Assembly (NCBI RefSeq): GCF_024734385.1
Contig: NZ_JANHAP010000009.1
Span: forward strand, 152,103-216,102
Length of the DNA stretch: 64,000 bases
Direction of reading: 5' to 3'
Source: Dasania sp. GY-MA-18
GTDB lineage: Bacteria; Pseudomonadota; Gammaproteobacteria; Pseudomonadales; Dasaniaceae
In this document: piece after piece, positions 34,820 through 43,604 of the stretch
Layout of the letters: every line of letters starts with the position of its first letter
How positions within the stretch are numbered: position 1 is the first letter of the stretch
Position numbers and translations under genes: made by a program
The notes under the pieces: generated by a model
Seen by the model: the letters and a program-made list of their open reading frames with translations, nothing else
What the model was told of the DNA's origin: nothing
The model's database searches: none

Positions 34820-34836
34820 TGCCGACCATGTCGGCA
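34820..34836. terminator. Short hairpin downstream of fadD
   Basis: A 7-bp stem TGCCGAC/GTCGGCA with a 3-nt loop between fadD and hrpA. It is not followed by a U-tract, so it may only be an RNA-processing hairpin. The rest of the 170-nt gap shows nothing distinct. Confidence 0.35.
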
Positions 34837-34952
34837 CTGTGGGGGTGCTTATTCTGCTCATGATTCATTATAATGCTGGGCTTTTCACTTCTCCTCTGGT
34901 GCTGTTATGGTAGCTACGCTGGGGGTGATGCTTAGCTGGCGACTCAATTTCT

Positions 34953-37900
34953 GTGCAAAACACCCTTAACAAACTTTCTCAAGCTATAGACCAGTGCTTA
35001 TTAAAAGATCAGCACAGCCTGCGCCGTAAACTGCGTGCGGCGCAACAGCGCGCTAAGCAAAATCAGCCGGCGGGCCGCATGGTGGATGAACTGGTGGCGC
35101 GTATAGAGGCTTCGCTACTGGCCTACCAGCAAAAAAGTGCCGCCCTGCCGAAAATAGAATTCCCCGAAGAGCTACCTATAGCTGAAAAGCGCCAGCAAAT
35201 TGCTGAGGCTATACGCGATAACCAAGTAGTGGTGATAGCCGGTGAAACGGGGTCGGGTAAAACCACCCAGCTGCCCAAGATTTGCCTAGAGCTGGGCCGC
35301 GGCGTAAAAGGCTTAATTGGCCACACCCAGCCGCGCCGTTTAGCGGCTCGTACCGTGGCGCAGCGCATAGCTGATGAACTGCATACGCCGCTGGGTGAGG
35401 GCGTGGGCTATCAGGTGCGTTTTACCGATAACACATCTGACGGCAGTTATATCAAGCTGATGACTGACGGTATTCTGCTAGCCGAAATCCAGCGCGACCG
35501 TTATTTATCTCAATACGATACCTTGATTATTGATGAGGCCCACGAGCGCAGCCTCAATATTGATTTTTTATTGGGCTACTTAAAACAGCTGCTACCTAAA
35601 CGCCCCGATTTAAAAATCATCATTACCTCGGCCACCATAGATTTAGAAAGTTTTTCCAAGCACTTTGGTGATGCCCCAGTAATCGAAGTATCGGGCCGTA
35701 CCTACCCGGTAGAAACACGCTATCGCCCCTTAGAGGAGTTAACCGAAGAGGGCGGTTTAGCCGAAGGCATAGCCGCAGCGCTAGAAGAACTAATGAGCGG
35801 CGATGGCCGGCAGGGTGGCGACGTACTGGTGTTTTTAAGTGGCGAGGCCGACATACGCGAGGTGTCGCGCTATTTACGCGACCAGCACGGCGGCAATCAG
35901 CGCCTGTGGCAAAACGTAGAGGTGTTGCCGCTGTACGCAAGGCTAAGCAATGCCGAGCAAAACAAAATATTCCAAATAGACAAACGCCGTGGCCGCCGCG
36001 TAGTGCTGGCCACCAATGTGGCTGAAACTTCGCTGACTGTGCCGGGCATACGCTATGTGATAGACCCAGGCTTTGCACGCATTAGCCGCTATAGCTATCG
36101 CACCAAGGTGCAGCGTTTACCTATAGAGGCCATCTCCCAGGCCAGTGCCAACCAGCGCAAAGGTCGCTGTGGCCGGGTGGCCGAAGGTATTTGTATACGT
36201 CTGTATAGCGAGGACGATTTTAATAGTCGCCCCGAGTTTACCGACCCCGAAATTAAGCGCACCAATTTAGCCTCGGTGATTTTGCAAATGCTGGCCATGC
36301 GCATAGGTGAGGTGCAAAGCTTCCCCTTTGTAGACCCACCCGATAGCCGCATGATTAATGACGGCTTTAAATTATTGGAAGAGCTGGGGGCAGTACACAA
36401 GCAGCAGCTTACTGAAACGGGCAAATTACTCGCCAGGTTTCCGGTAGACCCGCGCATGTCGCGTATGTTGATAGCCGCTAGCCAGCAAGGCTGTTTAAGC
36501 GAAATGCTGATTATTTGCAGCGCCCTAAGCGTGCAAGATCCCCGTGAGCGCCCCGCCGACAAGCGCCAAGCCGCTGATGAAAAACACCGCCGTTTTTGGC
36601 ATGAGGACTCCGACTTTTTAAGCTATGTAAACCTGTGGCAGCACTACGAAGAGCAGCGTCAGGAGCTAAGCCAAAATCAATTGCGCAAATATTGCCTGCG
36701 TAATTATTTATCGTTTATGAAAATGCGCGAATGGCGCGATATACACCACCAGCTCAAGTTAGTGGCGAAAGAGCTGGGCTACAAACAAAACAGCGAGCCC
36801 GCCAGCTACGAAGCCGTACACCGCAGCTTGCTAAGTGGCTTGCTTAGCCATATTGCCAATTTAGAATTAGATAAGGTTTACCTGGGCGCACGCAATCGCA
36901 AGTTGCATATCTTCCCCGGCTCAGCCCTGTTTAAGAAAACCCCTAAGTGGATAGCCGCAGCTGAAATTGCCGAGACCACGCAAGTCTACGCCCGTTGTTG
37001 TGCTCGCATACAGCCGGAGTGGGTGCTGGGTATTAACGATGCGTTATTTAAACACCGCTATAGCGAGCCGCATTGGCAGCAGCGCACGGGCAGGGTAATG
37101 GCCTTTGAAACCCTAAGCCTGTATGGCTTAGTGATTAAAGATAAAATCAAAGTGCACTACGGCCCTATCGATGCCGAGGTGGCACGGGAAATTTTTATAC
37201 GCGCAGGTTTAGTCGAGGGGCGTTATAAAACCAAAGCCAAGTTTTACCAGCACAACCAAAAACTGCTGCATGAAATTACCGAGCTGGAAGCCAAGTCCAG
37301 ACGCCGCGATATTTTAATCGACGATGAGCAGCTGTTTCAGTTTTATCACGAACGCCTGCCGCCGCATATCACTACCGCCAAGCAGTTTGAACACTGGTAT
37401 AAAACCGCGCAACAACAAGACCCACAGTGCCTGATGCTAAGCAAGGCTTTGCTGATGCAGCACAGCGCCAGTGAGGTAACGGAAGCGCAGTTCCCTACGG
37501 TGTTTAATTATGCTGATATGCGTTTTGCTCTTAGCTATGTGTTTGAACCCGGCCAGCCCAATGACGGCGTGACAGTGACGGTACCGCTGGCCTTGCTCAA
37601 CCGCATTACAAAAGAACCTTTTCAGTGGCTGGTGCCGGGCATGCTGCGAGATAAGTGCATAGCCTTGGTAAAAATGTTACCTAAGCAAGTGCGCAAGCAG
37701 TTTGTACCCGTGCCCGACTATGTAGATAAGGCGCTGGCGCGCATCAGCGATAAGCAGCAGGGCATATTAGAGGGCTTGGCCGAAGCGCTGTACCGCATTG
37801 CCGGGGTAGAAATAGATATTAACCAGTGGCAAACCGCCGAGCTGGATAATTTTTATCGCATGAATTTTAAAGTAGTGGATGGCGACGGCAAATTACTCGC

Positions 37901-38861
37901 GCAAAGCCGCGATCTAGATCAGCTATTAGAAGATTTTAAAGGCAAGGTCAGTGAAAGCGTACAGCAGCAAAGCCAGCCCCAGTTTCAGCAGCTGGATATT
38001 AAACGCTGGGATTTCGGCGAACTGCCTGCGCAATACCAGTTTAAACAGGCGGGAGTGACTATCACCAGTTATCCCGCCATCGTCGATAAAGGCGATAGCG
38101 TGGCGGTGGAGTTAATGGATTACCCGCAGGAAGCGCAGCTACAAACCCAGCAGGGTTTAGTGCGGTTGCTTATGTTGCAGCTGCCCCAGCAACTGAAAAC
38201 TTTGCGCAAAGACTTATTAAGCGGCAATCAAATTAGCTTGCAGCTGGCAGGCCTGTCTGAGCAGCGTAAAGAATGGTTGGAAGATTTGCTGCAAGCGGTA
38301 TTCAAACGCGTGTTTTTATCCGATGGTGAATTACCCTGCAGCGAACAGGCGTTTAAGCACTGCCTGGAGCAGCATAAGGGCCAGTTAATGAGCGTGGCGC
38401 TAGAGGCCGAAAAACTATTGTTGGCTATAGCTGAGGCTTATACCAAGGTGCGCAAGGCGATTAAAAAAGCCAACCAGCTCAGCTGGGCAACGGCAGTGGC
38501 CGATATCAACCAGCAGCTAAACCTGTTATTTGCTAAGGGGTTTATTGCCGATACTCCTTGGCAGCATTTGCAGCAATACCCACGCTACCTAGCGGCTATA
38601 GAACAGCGCATAGATAAATTGCGCGGCGGCCTGCCTCGCGATAGGCAGTTAATGACAGGCTTAAGTGAGCTTAGCCAGCCGCTTATTAAAGTGTGGCAGG
38701 GCAATCAGGCGGCTCAGCCTGAGTTGTTAAATTATCGTTGGTTGTTAGAGGAGTACAGGGTATCCTTGTTTGCACAGCCCTTGGGCACCTTGCAGCCAGT
38801 GTCTGAAAAGCGCTTGCGCAAACAATTGGCCGAGCTGCGCCAGCAGCAGCTAGTGAAATAG
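34953..38861 (+). CDS. hrpA: ATP-dependent RNA helicase HrpA
   Basis: 1302 residues, the canonical HrpA size. DEAH-box helicase motifs are in order: Walker A GETGSGKTTQ near residue 98, TQPRRLAA, DEAH box IIDEAHERS near 193, SAT in ITSATID, and QRKGRCGRV (motif VI) near 400. The long C-terminal region with an OB fold and DUF3418 is present. HrpA rescues stalled ribosomes on mRNA. The start taken is GTG at 34953 (QNTLNKLSQAID), with no strong Shine-Dalgarno; homologues begin near this point. Confidence 0.93.
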   Translation: MQNTLNKLSQAIDQCLLKDQHSLRRKLRAAQQRAKQNQPAGRMVDELVARIEASLLAYQQKSAALPKIEFPEELPIAEKRQQIAEAIRDNQVVVIAGETGSGKTTQLPKICLELGRGVKGLIGHTQPRRLAARTVAQRIADELHTPLGEGVGYQVRFTDNTSDGSYIKLMTDGILLAEIQRDRYLSQYDTLIIDEAHERSLNIDFLLGYLKQLLPKRPDLKIIITSATIDLESFSKHFGDAPVIEVSGRTYPVETRYRPLEELTEEGGLAEGIAAALEELMSGDGRQGGDVLVFLSGEADIREVSRYLRDQHGGNQRLWQNVEVLPLYARLSNAEQNKIFQIDKRRGRRVVLATNVAETSLTVPGIRYVIDPGFARISRYSYRTKVQRLPIEAISQASANQRKGRCGRVAEGICIRLYSEDDFNSRPEFTDPEIKRTNLASVILQMLAMRIGEVQSFPFVDPPDSRMINDGFKLLEELGAVHKQQLTETGKLLARFPVDPRMSRMLIAASQQGCLSEMLIICSALSVQDPRERPADKRQAADEKHRRFWHEDSDFLSYVNLWQHYEEQRQELSQNQLRKYCLRNYLSFMKMREWRDIHHQLKLVAKELGYKQNSEPASYEAVHRSLLSGLLSHIANLELDKVYLGARNRKLHIFPGSALFKKTPKWIAAAEIAETTQVYARCCARIQPEWVLGINDALFKHRYSEPHWQQRTGRVMAFETLSLYGLVIKDKIKVHYGPIDAEVAREIFIRAGLVEGRYKTKAKFYQHNQKLLHEITELEAKSRRRDILIDDEQLFQFYHERLPPHITTAKQFEHWYKTAQQQDPQCLMLSKALLMQHSASEVTEAQFPTVFNYADMRFALSYVFEPGQPNDGVTVTVPLALLNRITKEPFQWLVPGMLRDKCIALVKMLPKQVRKQFVPVPDYVDKALARISDKQQGILEGLAEALYRIAGVEIDINQWQTAELDNFYRMNFKVVDGDGKLLAQSRDLDQLLEDFKGKVSESVQQQSQPQFQQLDIKRWDFGELPAQYQFKQAGVTITSYPAIVDKGDSVAVELMDYPQEAQLQTQQGLVRLLMLQLPQQLKTLRKDLLSGNQISLQLAGLSEQRKEWLEDLLQAVFKRVFLSDGELPCSEQAFKHCLEQHKGQLMSVALEAEKLLLAIAEAYTKVRKAIKKANQLSWATAVADINQQLNLLFAKGFIADTPWQHLQQYPRYLAAIEQRIDKLRGGLPRDRQLMTGLSELSQPLIKVWQGNQAAQPELLNYRWLLEEYRVSLFAQPLGTLQPVSEKRLRKQLAELRQQQLVK

Positions 38862-38933
38862 ATTATCGGCTACCATGGGTAATAAGCAGCGGTTAACGAT
38901 AAGTGAATAACAATAAACTGATATTGATTAGCA

Positions 38934-39866
38934 ATGACTGTTAGCGCACTTAATTATCAATCTTTAACGGTTACCGTACCCTGCGGTGAGCAGGTGCACC
39001 TCACGCGTTTTTATAAAAACAAAAAGCAACTGGGCATGCCGGTATTTATGCTGCACGGTCTATTAGAAGATGGCACCGCTTTTTATGATGAAAACGGCAA
39101 GGGCTTGGCCTGTTATATGGCGCAGCAAGGCTATGATGTGTATGTGGCAGACCTGCGCGGCAAGGGCCACAGTTGGCCTGCAATACAGGCTAATAGCCAA
39201 GTGGGGGTGCATCAGCACATCACTGAAGATATACCCGCACTATTAAAAAAAATACAGAGCATACGGGGAAATGCTCCCCAGATTTGGCTGGGCCATGGTT
39301 GGGGCAGTGTGTTACTAACGGCCTATTATGCCCGCAATACTCATTGCTTAGCCCCGGTTGCGCAGATGCTGCACCTAGGGGCGCGCAGGCAAACGCTGTT
39401 GTCCACACCGCTAAAACGCTTTGTGTTTAATACCTTGTGGCGTCGTTTGGGTGGCCTAGGCATAAGCTTAAATGGCTATTTGCCCAGCCGGTTTTTATGC
39501 CTGGGGGATTGCAAAGAATCCAGTAGCGATTATCAGGATTATTTAAGCTGGAGTCTTAGCGACGCCTGGCTGGACCCCAAAGATGGCTTTGATTATGGCG
39601 CCGCTATCACTAACAAGACTTTGCCCCCCAGCCTTTATGTGGCTTCGGTAGGGGACGCTATTTACGGTGATGTGGTGGATGCCCGCAGTTTTATGCGGCA
39701 GCTGGGGCCACACGATGGTCGTATGTTAATACTGGATAAAAAAGCCGGCAGCTTAAATAACTATAAGCACAATGAGCTGCTTAAACATGCCGATGCCGAA
39801 CAGGATCACTTCCCGCATATACTGGCTTGGTTAAATGAGTATCAGCAGTCGGCACTGGCTGGTTGA
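38934..39866 (+). CDS. Alpha/beta-hydrolase fold protein lacking the nucleophile serine
   Basis: 310 residues with a lipase-like alpha/beta-hydrolase layout: oxyanion segment FMLHGLLEDG near 38-47, VADLRGKGHSWPA near 71, and the strand-5 elbow WLGHGWGSVLL. In the elbow G120-H-G122-W-G124 the position normally held by Ser is Gly122, so the G-x-S-x-G nucleophile is missing. A C-terminal DHFPHILAWL supplies the usual His region. The product may be a non-catalytic binder or use another mechanism. It follows hrpA on the same strand after 72 nt. No substrate is known. Confidence 0.75.
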   Translation: MTVSALNYQSLTVTVPCGEQVHLTRFYKNKKQLGMPVFMLHGLLEDGTAFYDENGKGLACYMAQQGYDVYVADLRGKGHSWPAIQANSQVGVHQHITEDIPALLKKIQSIRGNAPQIWLGHGWGSVLLTAYYARNTHCLAPVAQMLHLGARRQTLLSTPLKRFVFNTLWRRLGGLGISLNGYLPSRFLCLGDCKESSSDYQDYLSWSLSDAWLDPKDGFDYGAAITNKTLPPSLYVASVGDAIYGDVVDARSFMRQLGPHDGRMLILDKKAGSLNNYKHNELLKHADAEQDHFPHILAWLNEYQQSALAG

Positions 39867-39985
39867 GTACTCAATTTTATGTGGGCTAATGAAACTTGTT
39901 GTTGACCCTTGGGTCATAAGCAGCACAGAGCTGTAATGACTGTGCAATTAATGAGCGAGTGGCTAGGCTCAGTAGTTGAGCTGCG

Positions 39986-40002
39986 GTGTAGATAAGCTAC
40001 AC
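39986..40002. promoter_or_regulatory. Inverted repeat upstream of the RiPP precursor gene
   Basis: GTGTAG (39986-39991) and CTACAC (39997-40002) flank ATAAG, about 85 nt before the precursor start. It is a candidate operator or part of the promoter region. The rest of the 221-nt gap shows no gene. Confidence 0.35.
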
Positions 40003-40087
40003 TGTGGCAACGATTACCTATGCTAAGTCGTGCGTTAAATCTTTAGTGTTAATACTGACAACTAGAAACACAATACTAGGAGATACT

Positions 40088-40465
40088 ATGTCTACTTCAA
40101 ACAAAAAACCATTAGCGGCTGCACTAGGTGCGGCATTTCTAGCCACTGCGATTGCGCCTTTAGCCTCTGCCGAAGCCAATCCATTTGCCGCTAACCAACT
40201 AGCCAGCGGTTACGATTTAGCCAATTATGCCGATCACGAAGGCAAATGCGGCGAAGGTAAGTGCGGCGAGAAGGGTAAAAAAGAAGGTAAGTGCGGCGAA
40301 GGTAAGTGCGGCGAGAAAGGTAAAAAAGAAGGCAAATGCGGCGAAGGTAAGTGCGGCGAGAAAGCTAAAAAAGAAGGTAAGTGCGGCGAAGGTAAATGCG
40401 GCGAGAAAGCCAGAGAAGGTAAGTGTGGTGAAAAAACTAAAGAAGGCAAGTGTGGCGAGCACTAA
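40088..40465 (+). CDS. hvfA: HvfA/bufferin-type secreted RiPP precursor with EGKCG repeats
   Basis: 125 residues from the ATG at 40088, chosen for its AGGAG seven nt upstream and the signal peptide that follows (AAALGAAFLATAIAPLASA, cleavage likely after residue 28). Residues 51-125 consist of ten EGKCG motifs: three 15-residue units EGKCGEGKCGEKxKK, a 14-residue unit, then single motifs spaced 9 and 7 apart. All ten Cys sit in EGKCG. In the known HvfA and bufferin families such Cys are turned into copper-binding heterocycles by a DUF692 enzyme with a DUF2063 partner, and both genes follow directly. The mature peptide should act in the periplasm in metal binding. Confidence 0.85.
   Translation: MSTSNKKPLAAALGAAFLATAIAPLASAEANPFAANQLASGYDLANYADHEGKCGEGKCGEKGKKEGKCGEGKCGEKGKKEGKCGEGKCGEKAKKEGKCGEGKCGEKAREGKCGEKTKEGKCGEH
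40238..40459 (+). repeat. In-frame 45-bp tandem repeats encoding EGKCG blocks
   Basis: Three full 45-bp units start at 40238, 40283 and 40328, followed by a 42-bp unit at 40373 and two shorter ones. Units are near-identical at DNA level, with synonymous differences (for example GGCAAATGC versus GGTAAGTGC), so copy number can change without breaking the frame. Confidence 0.85.
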
Positions 40466-40481
40466 GTGCTAGCCAGTATGG

Positions 40482-41339
40482 ATGTCTTTAGTGAATAAAG
40501 CCGTAGCACTAGCGGGTTTAGGTTTGCGCAGGGATATTATGTCCTCTTTGCAAAGCTTGCCCGCTGGTGAGTTAGATTTTTTTGAGGTGGCTCCCGAAAA
40601 CTGGATAGGTTTGGGTGGTCGCTTGGGTAAGCAGTTTCAGGCCTTGGCCGAACGCTACCCTATATACCTACATGGTTTATCACTCAATATAGGCGGCACC
40701 GCCCCTTTAGATATTGAGTTGATTAACAACATCAAGCAGTTTATTAATCGTTTTAACTGCCCGCTCTACTCGGAGCATCTCACCTATTGTGGCGACAACG
40801 GCCATTTATACGATTTAATGCCCATCCCTTTTACCGAAGAGGCGGTTAAGCATGTGGCGGCCAGAATACGTGAAGTACAGGATAGGCTAGAGCAAAAGCT
40901 GGTGTTAGAAAACGCCTCCTATTATTGCGCACCCGATCAGCAGATGAGCGAGAGCGAATTTATTAACGCCGTCATGGCTGAGGCCGATTGCGAATTGTTG
41001 CTAGACGTTAATAATATTTATGTAAACAGCATTAATCACGGTTATGATCCCTATCAATTTTTAAGCGAGCTGCCTTTGCAGCGCGCCAGCTATATACATG
41101 TAGCTGGCCACTATGAAGAGGCCGAAGACCTGCGGGTAGATACCCATGGCGCCGATGTCATAGACCCCGTGTGGGATTTATTAAAAGCGGCTTATCAGCA
41201 GGTGGGGGTGTTACCCACATTACTGGAGCGGGATTTTAATTTCCCTCCTATGGCTGAGCTTTTGGCTGAGGTGGCAACCATCAAGCAGCTGCAGGCATTA
41301 GCTCAAAAAAACAGTGCAGCTGTTAAGGCGGCTGGCTAA
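40482..41339 (+). CDS. hvfB: DUF692 / MNIO enzyme (multinuclear non-heme iron oxidase), HvfB-like
   Basis: 285 residues of the UPF0276/DUF692 family, TIM-barrel enzymes with two or three iron ions that oxidise Cys in RiPP precursors (relatives: MbnB, BufB, TglH). Family blocks are GLGLRRDI, LDFFEVAPENWIGLGG, YLHGLSLNIGG, PLYSEHLTYCG, LVLENASYY, LLLDVNNIYVNS and YIHVAGHYE. The His, Glu, Asn and Asp ligands are all in place. The gene lies 16 nt after the precursor gene, and its stop overlaps the start of the DUF2063 gene (TAATG). It should act in the cytosol before export. It is well supported. Confidence 0.9.
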   Translation: MSLVNKAVALAGLGLRRDIMSSLQSLPAGELDFFEVAPENWIGLGGRLGKQFQALAERYPIYLHGLSLNIGGTAPLDIELINNIKQFINRFNCPLYSEHLTYCGDNGHLYDLMPIPFTEEAVKHVAARIREVQDRLEQKLVLENASYYCAPDQQMSESEFINAVMAEADCELLLDVNNIYVNSINHGYDPYQFLSELPLQRASYIHVAGHYEEAEDLRVDTHGADVIDPVWDLLKAAYQQVGVLPTLLERDFNFPPMAELLAEVATIKQLQALAQKNSAAVKAAG

Positions 41340-42136
41340 TGCCCTCTTTGCAACATACCACCGATCAATTTACCGCCTTTATACGCAACCCCGAGCAGCA
41401 GCCTGCGCCCGCCAATATAGAGGCACGTCGTTTAAAGATTTACCGCGACTTGTTTTATAACAATATAGAGGGCTTTGTGAGTGGCGCCTTTCCGGTGTTG
41501 CGCAGCTTGATTGCGGAGCAGCCCTGGCATGCGCTAGTGCGTGATTTTATGGTGACTCATCGTTGCCAGAGCCCCTATTTTTTAGAGATCAGCCAAGAGT
41601 TTCAGCACTATTTAGCTGGCCAGCCAGCCATATTAGCGACTGGGGATTATCCCGTATTTATACAGGCCCTGACCCATTATGAATGGGTGGAGCTGGCACT
41701 GGATGTGGCGGAAGATGATTTAGCCCAGTTTAAGCGCGAGCAGGGTCTTGCAGAGTTAAAGCATGAGCAGCACTGCGATTGGCTGCAGCAGCGGCCGCTG
41801 GCTTCGCCCTTAGCATGGTCCTTGGCTTATCAATACCCGGTGCACTTAATTGGCTTAGACTACCAGCCGCAACAAGCCAGCGAGCAACCCAGCTATTTGC
41901 TGGTGTATCGCAATCTGCAAGATCAAGTAGGTTTTATGGAGGCTAATGCTGTAACGGCTAGGTTGCTGGAGTTGGTTAATAATAACCCGCAGCAACTCAA
42001 TGGCGAGCAATTGCTACTGCAGCTAGCGCAAGAAATGCAGCATCCCAACCCTGAGCAAATTATCAGCAGTGGCTTGACTATATATCAGCAGCTCTATGAG
42101 CTGGATATTTTATTAGGCACGGTAGCCGTGAGCTAA
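41339..42136 (+). CDS. hvfC: DUF2063 protein, HvfC/BufC-like RiPP recognition partner
   Basis: 265 residues. The N-terminal domain is DUF2063 (FTAFIRNP, then RLKIYRDLFYNNIEGFVSGAFPVLR, read as RLKIYRDLFYNNIEGF), the partner of DUF692 enzymes that recognises the precursor. The C-terminal part (YEWVELALDVAE, HLIGLDYQPQQ, YLLVYRNLQDQVGFME) matches the usual extension of this family. Its ATG overlaps the hvfB stop codon by one nt, indicating translational coupling. It is the last gene of the cluster; MlaA follows after 114 nt. Confidence 0.88.
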   Translation: MPSLQHTTDQFTAFIRNPEQQPAPANIEARRLKIYRDLFYNNIEGFVSGAFPVLRSLIAEQPWHALVRDFMVTHRCQSPYFLEISQEFQHYLAGQPAILATGDYPVFIQALTHYEWVELALDVAEDDLAQFKREQGLAELKHEQHCDWLQQRPLASPLAWSLAYQYPVHLIGLDYQPQQASEQPSYLLVYRNLQDQVGFMEANAVTARLLELVNNNPQQLNGEQLLLQLAQEMQHPNPEQIISSGLTIYQQLYELDILLGTVAVS

Positions 42137-42250
42137 GTGTTAAGTTGTTGTTCTAGTGGGCGGCTGTCTAGTAGGCGATAGACCGCTAGATTATTATTGT
42201 CGTTTCCATTAATGTTCACAGCTGAAATTACGACTATTAATGGAATGCTT

Positions 42251-42985
42251 ATGCGCGGGCTAATCTATAGCTGTCTCATCTCTTTTCTCACTCATTACAG
42301 TTTGGCCGCTAATGCCCAAGCTTTGGATATAGAAAACCCTCGCGACCCTTGGGAGGGCTTAAATCGTAAGGTCTTTGTTTTTAACGATAATGCTGATCAC
42401 TATGTGTTAGCACCTGTGGCCCGTGGCTACAGGGCGGTAACGCCTGACCCAGTGGAAACCGGCATACGCAATGTGTTCTCAAATCTATTAGAAATCACCA
42501 CCATCGCTAACGATTTATTACAGTTGGAATTTGCCCAGGCAGGTGCTGATACTGGCCGCTTTCTGATCAACAGTACTGTAGGCCTATTAGGTATTTTTGA
42601 TGTGGCCAGTAAAGTGGGTCTGGAAAAACATGATCAAGATTTTGGTTTAACCCTAGCTAGCTGGGGCTTGGGCTCTGGCCCCTATGTGGTGTTGCCTTTG
42701 GTGGGGCCCTCTACTTTGCGCGATAGTGCTGGGATTGTGGTTGATAGCGCCAGCAGTGACTATATGAATGAGCTGGAGCATGTGCCCACTAGAAACCAGG
42801 TTAAAGCTTTGCAGATTGTTAATGTGCGCGCCGGCTTGCTAAAGGCAGAAGAGCTGGTGTCGGGTGATCGCTACGTTTTTATACGCGATGCCTACTTGCA
42901 GCGCAGAGATGCAGCAGCAGGCGTGGAGCCGCAAGATGATGGCTTTGGCGATGAGGATTTCGAGTCCTTTGATGACTGGGATTGA
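42251..42985 (+). CDS. mlaA: MlaA/VacJ-family outer membrane lipid asymmetry protein
   Basis: 244 residues from ATG 42251; earlier in-frame starts would give a poor signal peptide. After the signal sequence (ending in SLAANAQA) come the VacJ blocks DPWEGLNRKVFVFND, GYRAVTPDPVE, FLINSTVGLLGIFDVA, DFGLTLASWGLGSGPYVVLPLVGPSTLRD (read as GSGPYVVLPLVGPST). The protein extracts misplaced phospholipid from the outer leaflet. No lipobox Cys follows the signal peptide, so it is probably not a lipoprotein, as in pseudomonads. The acidic tail GDEDFESFDDWD is typical. The rest of the mla genes are not here. Confidence 0.88.
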   Translation: MRGLIYSCLISFLTHYSLAANAQALDIENPRDPWEGLNRKVFVFNDNADHYVLAPVARGYRAVTPDPVETGIRNVFSNLLEITTIANDLLQLEFAQAGADTGRFLINSTVGLLGIFDVASKVGLEKHDQDFGLTLASWGLGSGPYVVLPLVGPSTLRDSAGIVVDSASSDYMNELEHVPTRNQVKALQIVNVRAGLLKAEELVSGDRYVFIRDAYLQRRDAAAGVEPQDDGFGDEDFESFDDWD

Positions 42986-43027
42986 TGACTGGGATTAGCC
43001 TTATATTTCAATGCCCTGGCAACCAAG

Positions 43028-43327
43028 CTAGAGTATTTGCTTGATGCTAAAGCCTATTAAATACTGCTGGTCAGCGTCTTGTTCAACACGGGTGACGGTG
43101 GCCAGAGCATTAAAAGAGTGCTGTCCGTGTGCGGTTGGTGCAATGGCAACCTCACACTCAGCCCCCATGGCCAAAGGCTCAGCGCAGCTAATCCTTAACC
43201 CCGTGCCACTTAGGTCTACACAGACCCCCTCATACTGGCTGCCCTCGTGGCTGATGCTAATGGGGGAGTTGACCTGCATGCGAATAAAGTCGCGTTTCTC
43301 ATCATAACTACGGTTGCTTGCCGTCAT
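43028..43327 (-). CDS. PilZ-domain protein (c-di-GMP receptor type)
   Basis: 99 residues consisting of one PilZ domain. The c-di-GMP motif RxxxR appears in EKRDFIRM at about residues 11-17, and the second motif as DLSGTGLRI near 38. Such single-domain proteins bind c-di-GMP and control motility or surface behaviour by protein contacts. It stands alone on the minus strand, upstream of and divergent from a response regulator-phosphatase pair. A functional link with that pair is possible, not shown. Confidence 0.88.
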   Translation of the reverse strand: MTASNRSYDEKRDFIRMQVNSPISISHEGSQYEGVCVDLSGTGLRISCAEPLAMGAECEVAIAPTAHGQHSFNALATVTRVEQDADQQYLIGFSIKQIL

Positions 43328-43471
43328 TGCATTGCCTCAAAGTTTTTATTGTCAGTCTTTATATAATACGCCTACTCATTACCGTCAATGTTAGCGTCTA
43401 TAAATTTGGTTTTCTGCTATTGAAGTCCCACTATTATAAGAGTATGTTCTGGCCACCTTGAATAAGCCGTT

Positions 43472-43556
43472 TTAATTGAACTATCTTAATTGAACTATCT
43501 TAATTAAACATTGCGGGCTTAATTAAACAACCTGGGCTTGATTAAGCGCCTCGGGC
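43472..43556. repeat. Contiguous 14+14+19+19+19 bp direct-repeat array
   Basis: Five head-to-tail units start with TTAATT or TTGATT. There are two perfect copies of TTAATTGAACTATC (43472-43485 and 43486-43499). Three 19-mers ending in GGGC follow: TTAATTAAACATTGCGGGC (43500-43518), TTAATTAAACAACCTGGGC (43519-43537) and TTGATTAAGCGCCTCGGGC (43538-43556). The array ends 48 nt before the response regulator start and could be an operator array. Confidence 0.7.
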
Positions 43557-43604
43557 ACAAAATAGCAGGTATGCGCTAATTACCGTGAAAAATTGGGTTT
43601 TACA

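Noticed and set aside
40238..40459. Regular 45-bp repeats resembling a CRISPR-like array
   Set aside because: Units are head to tail without spacers and are in frame within the RiPP precursor; they are coding repeats.
40217..40472. Long antisense and alternate-frame open frames over the precursor gene
   Set aside because: They result from the periodic composition of the repeats and have no ribosome binding sites; the signal peptide, AGGAG and DUF692 neighbour support only the chosen frame.
42251..42985. MlaA without a lipobox as an anomaly
   Set aside because: MlaA homologues in pseudomonads also have a plain signal peptide, so this is lineage-typical.
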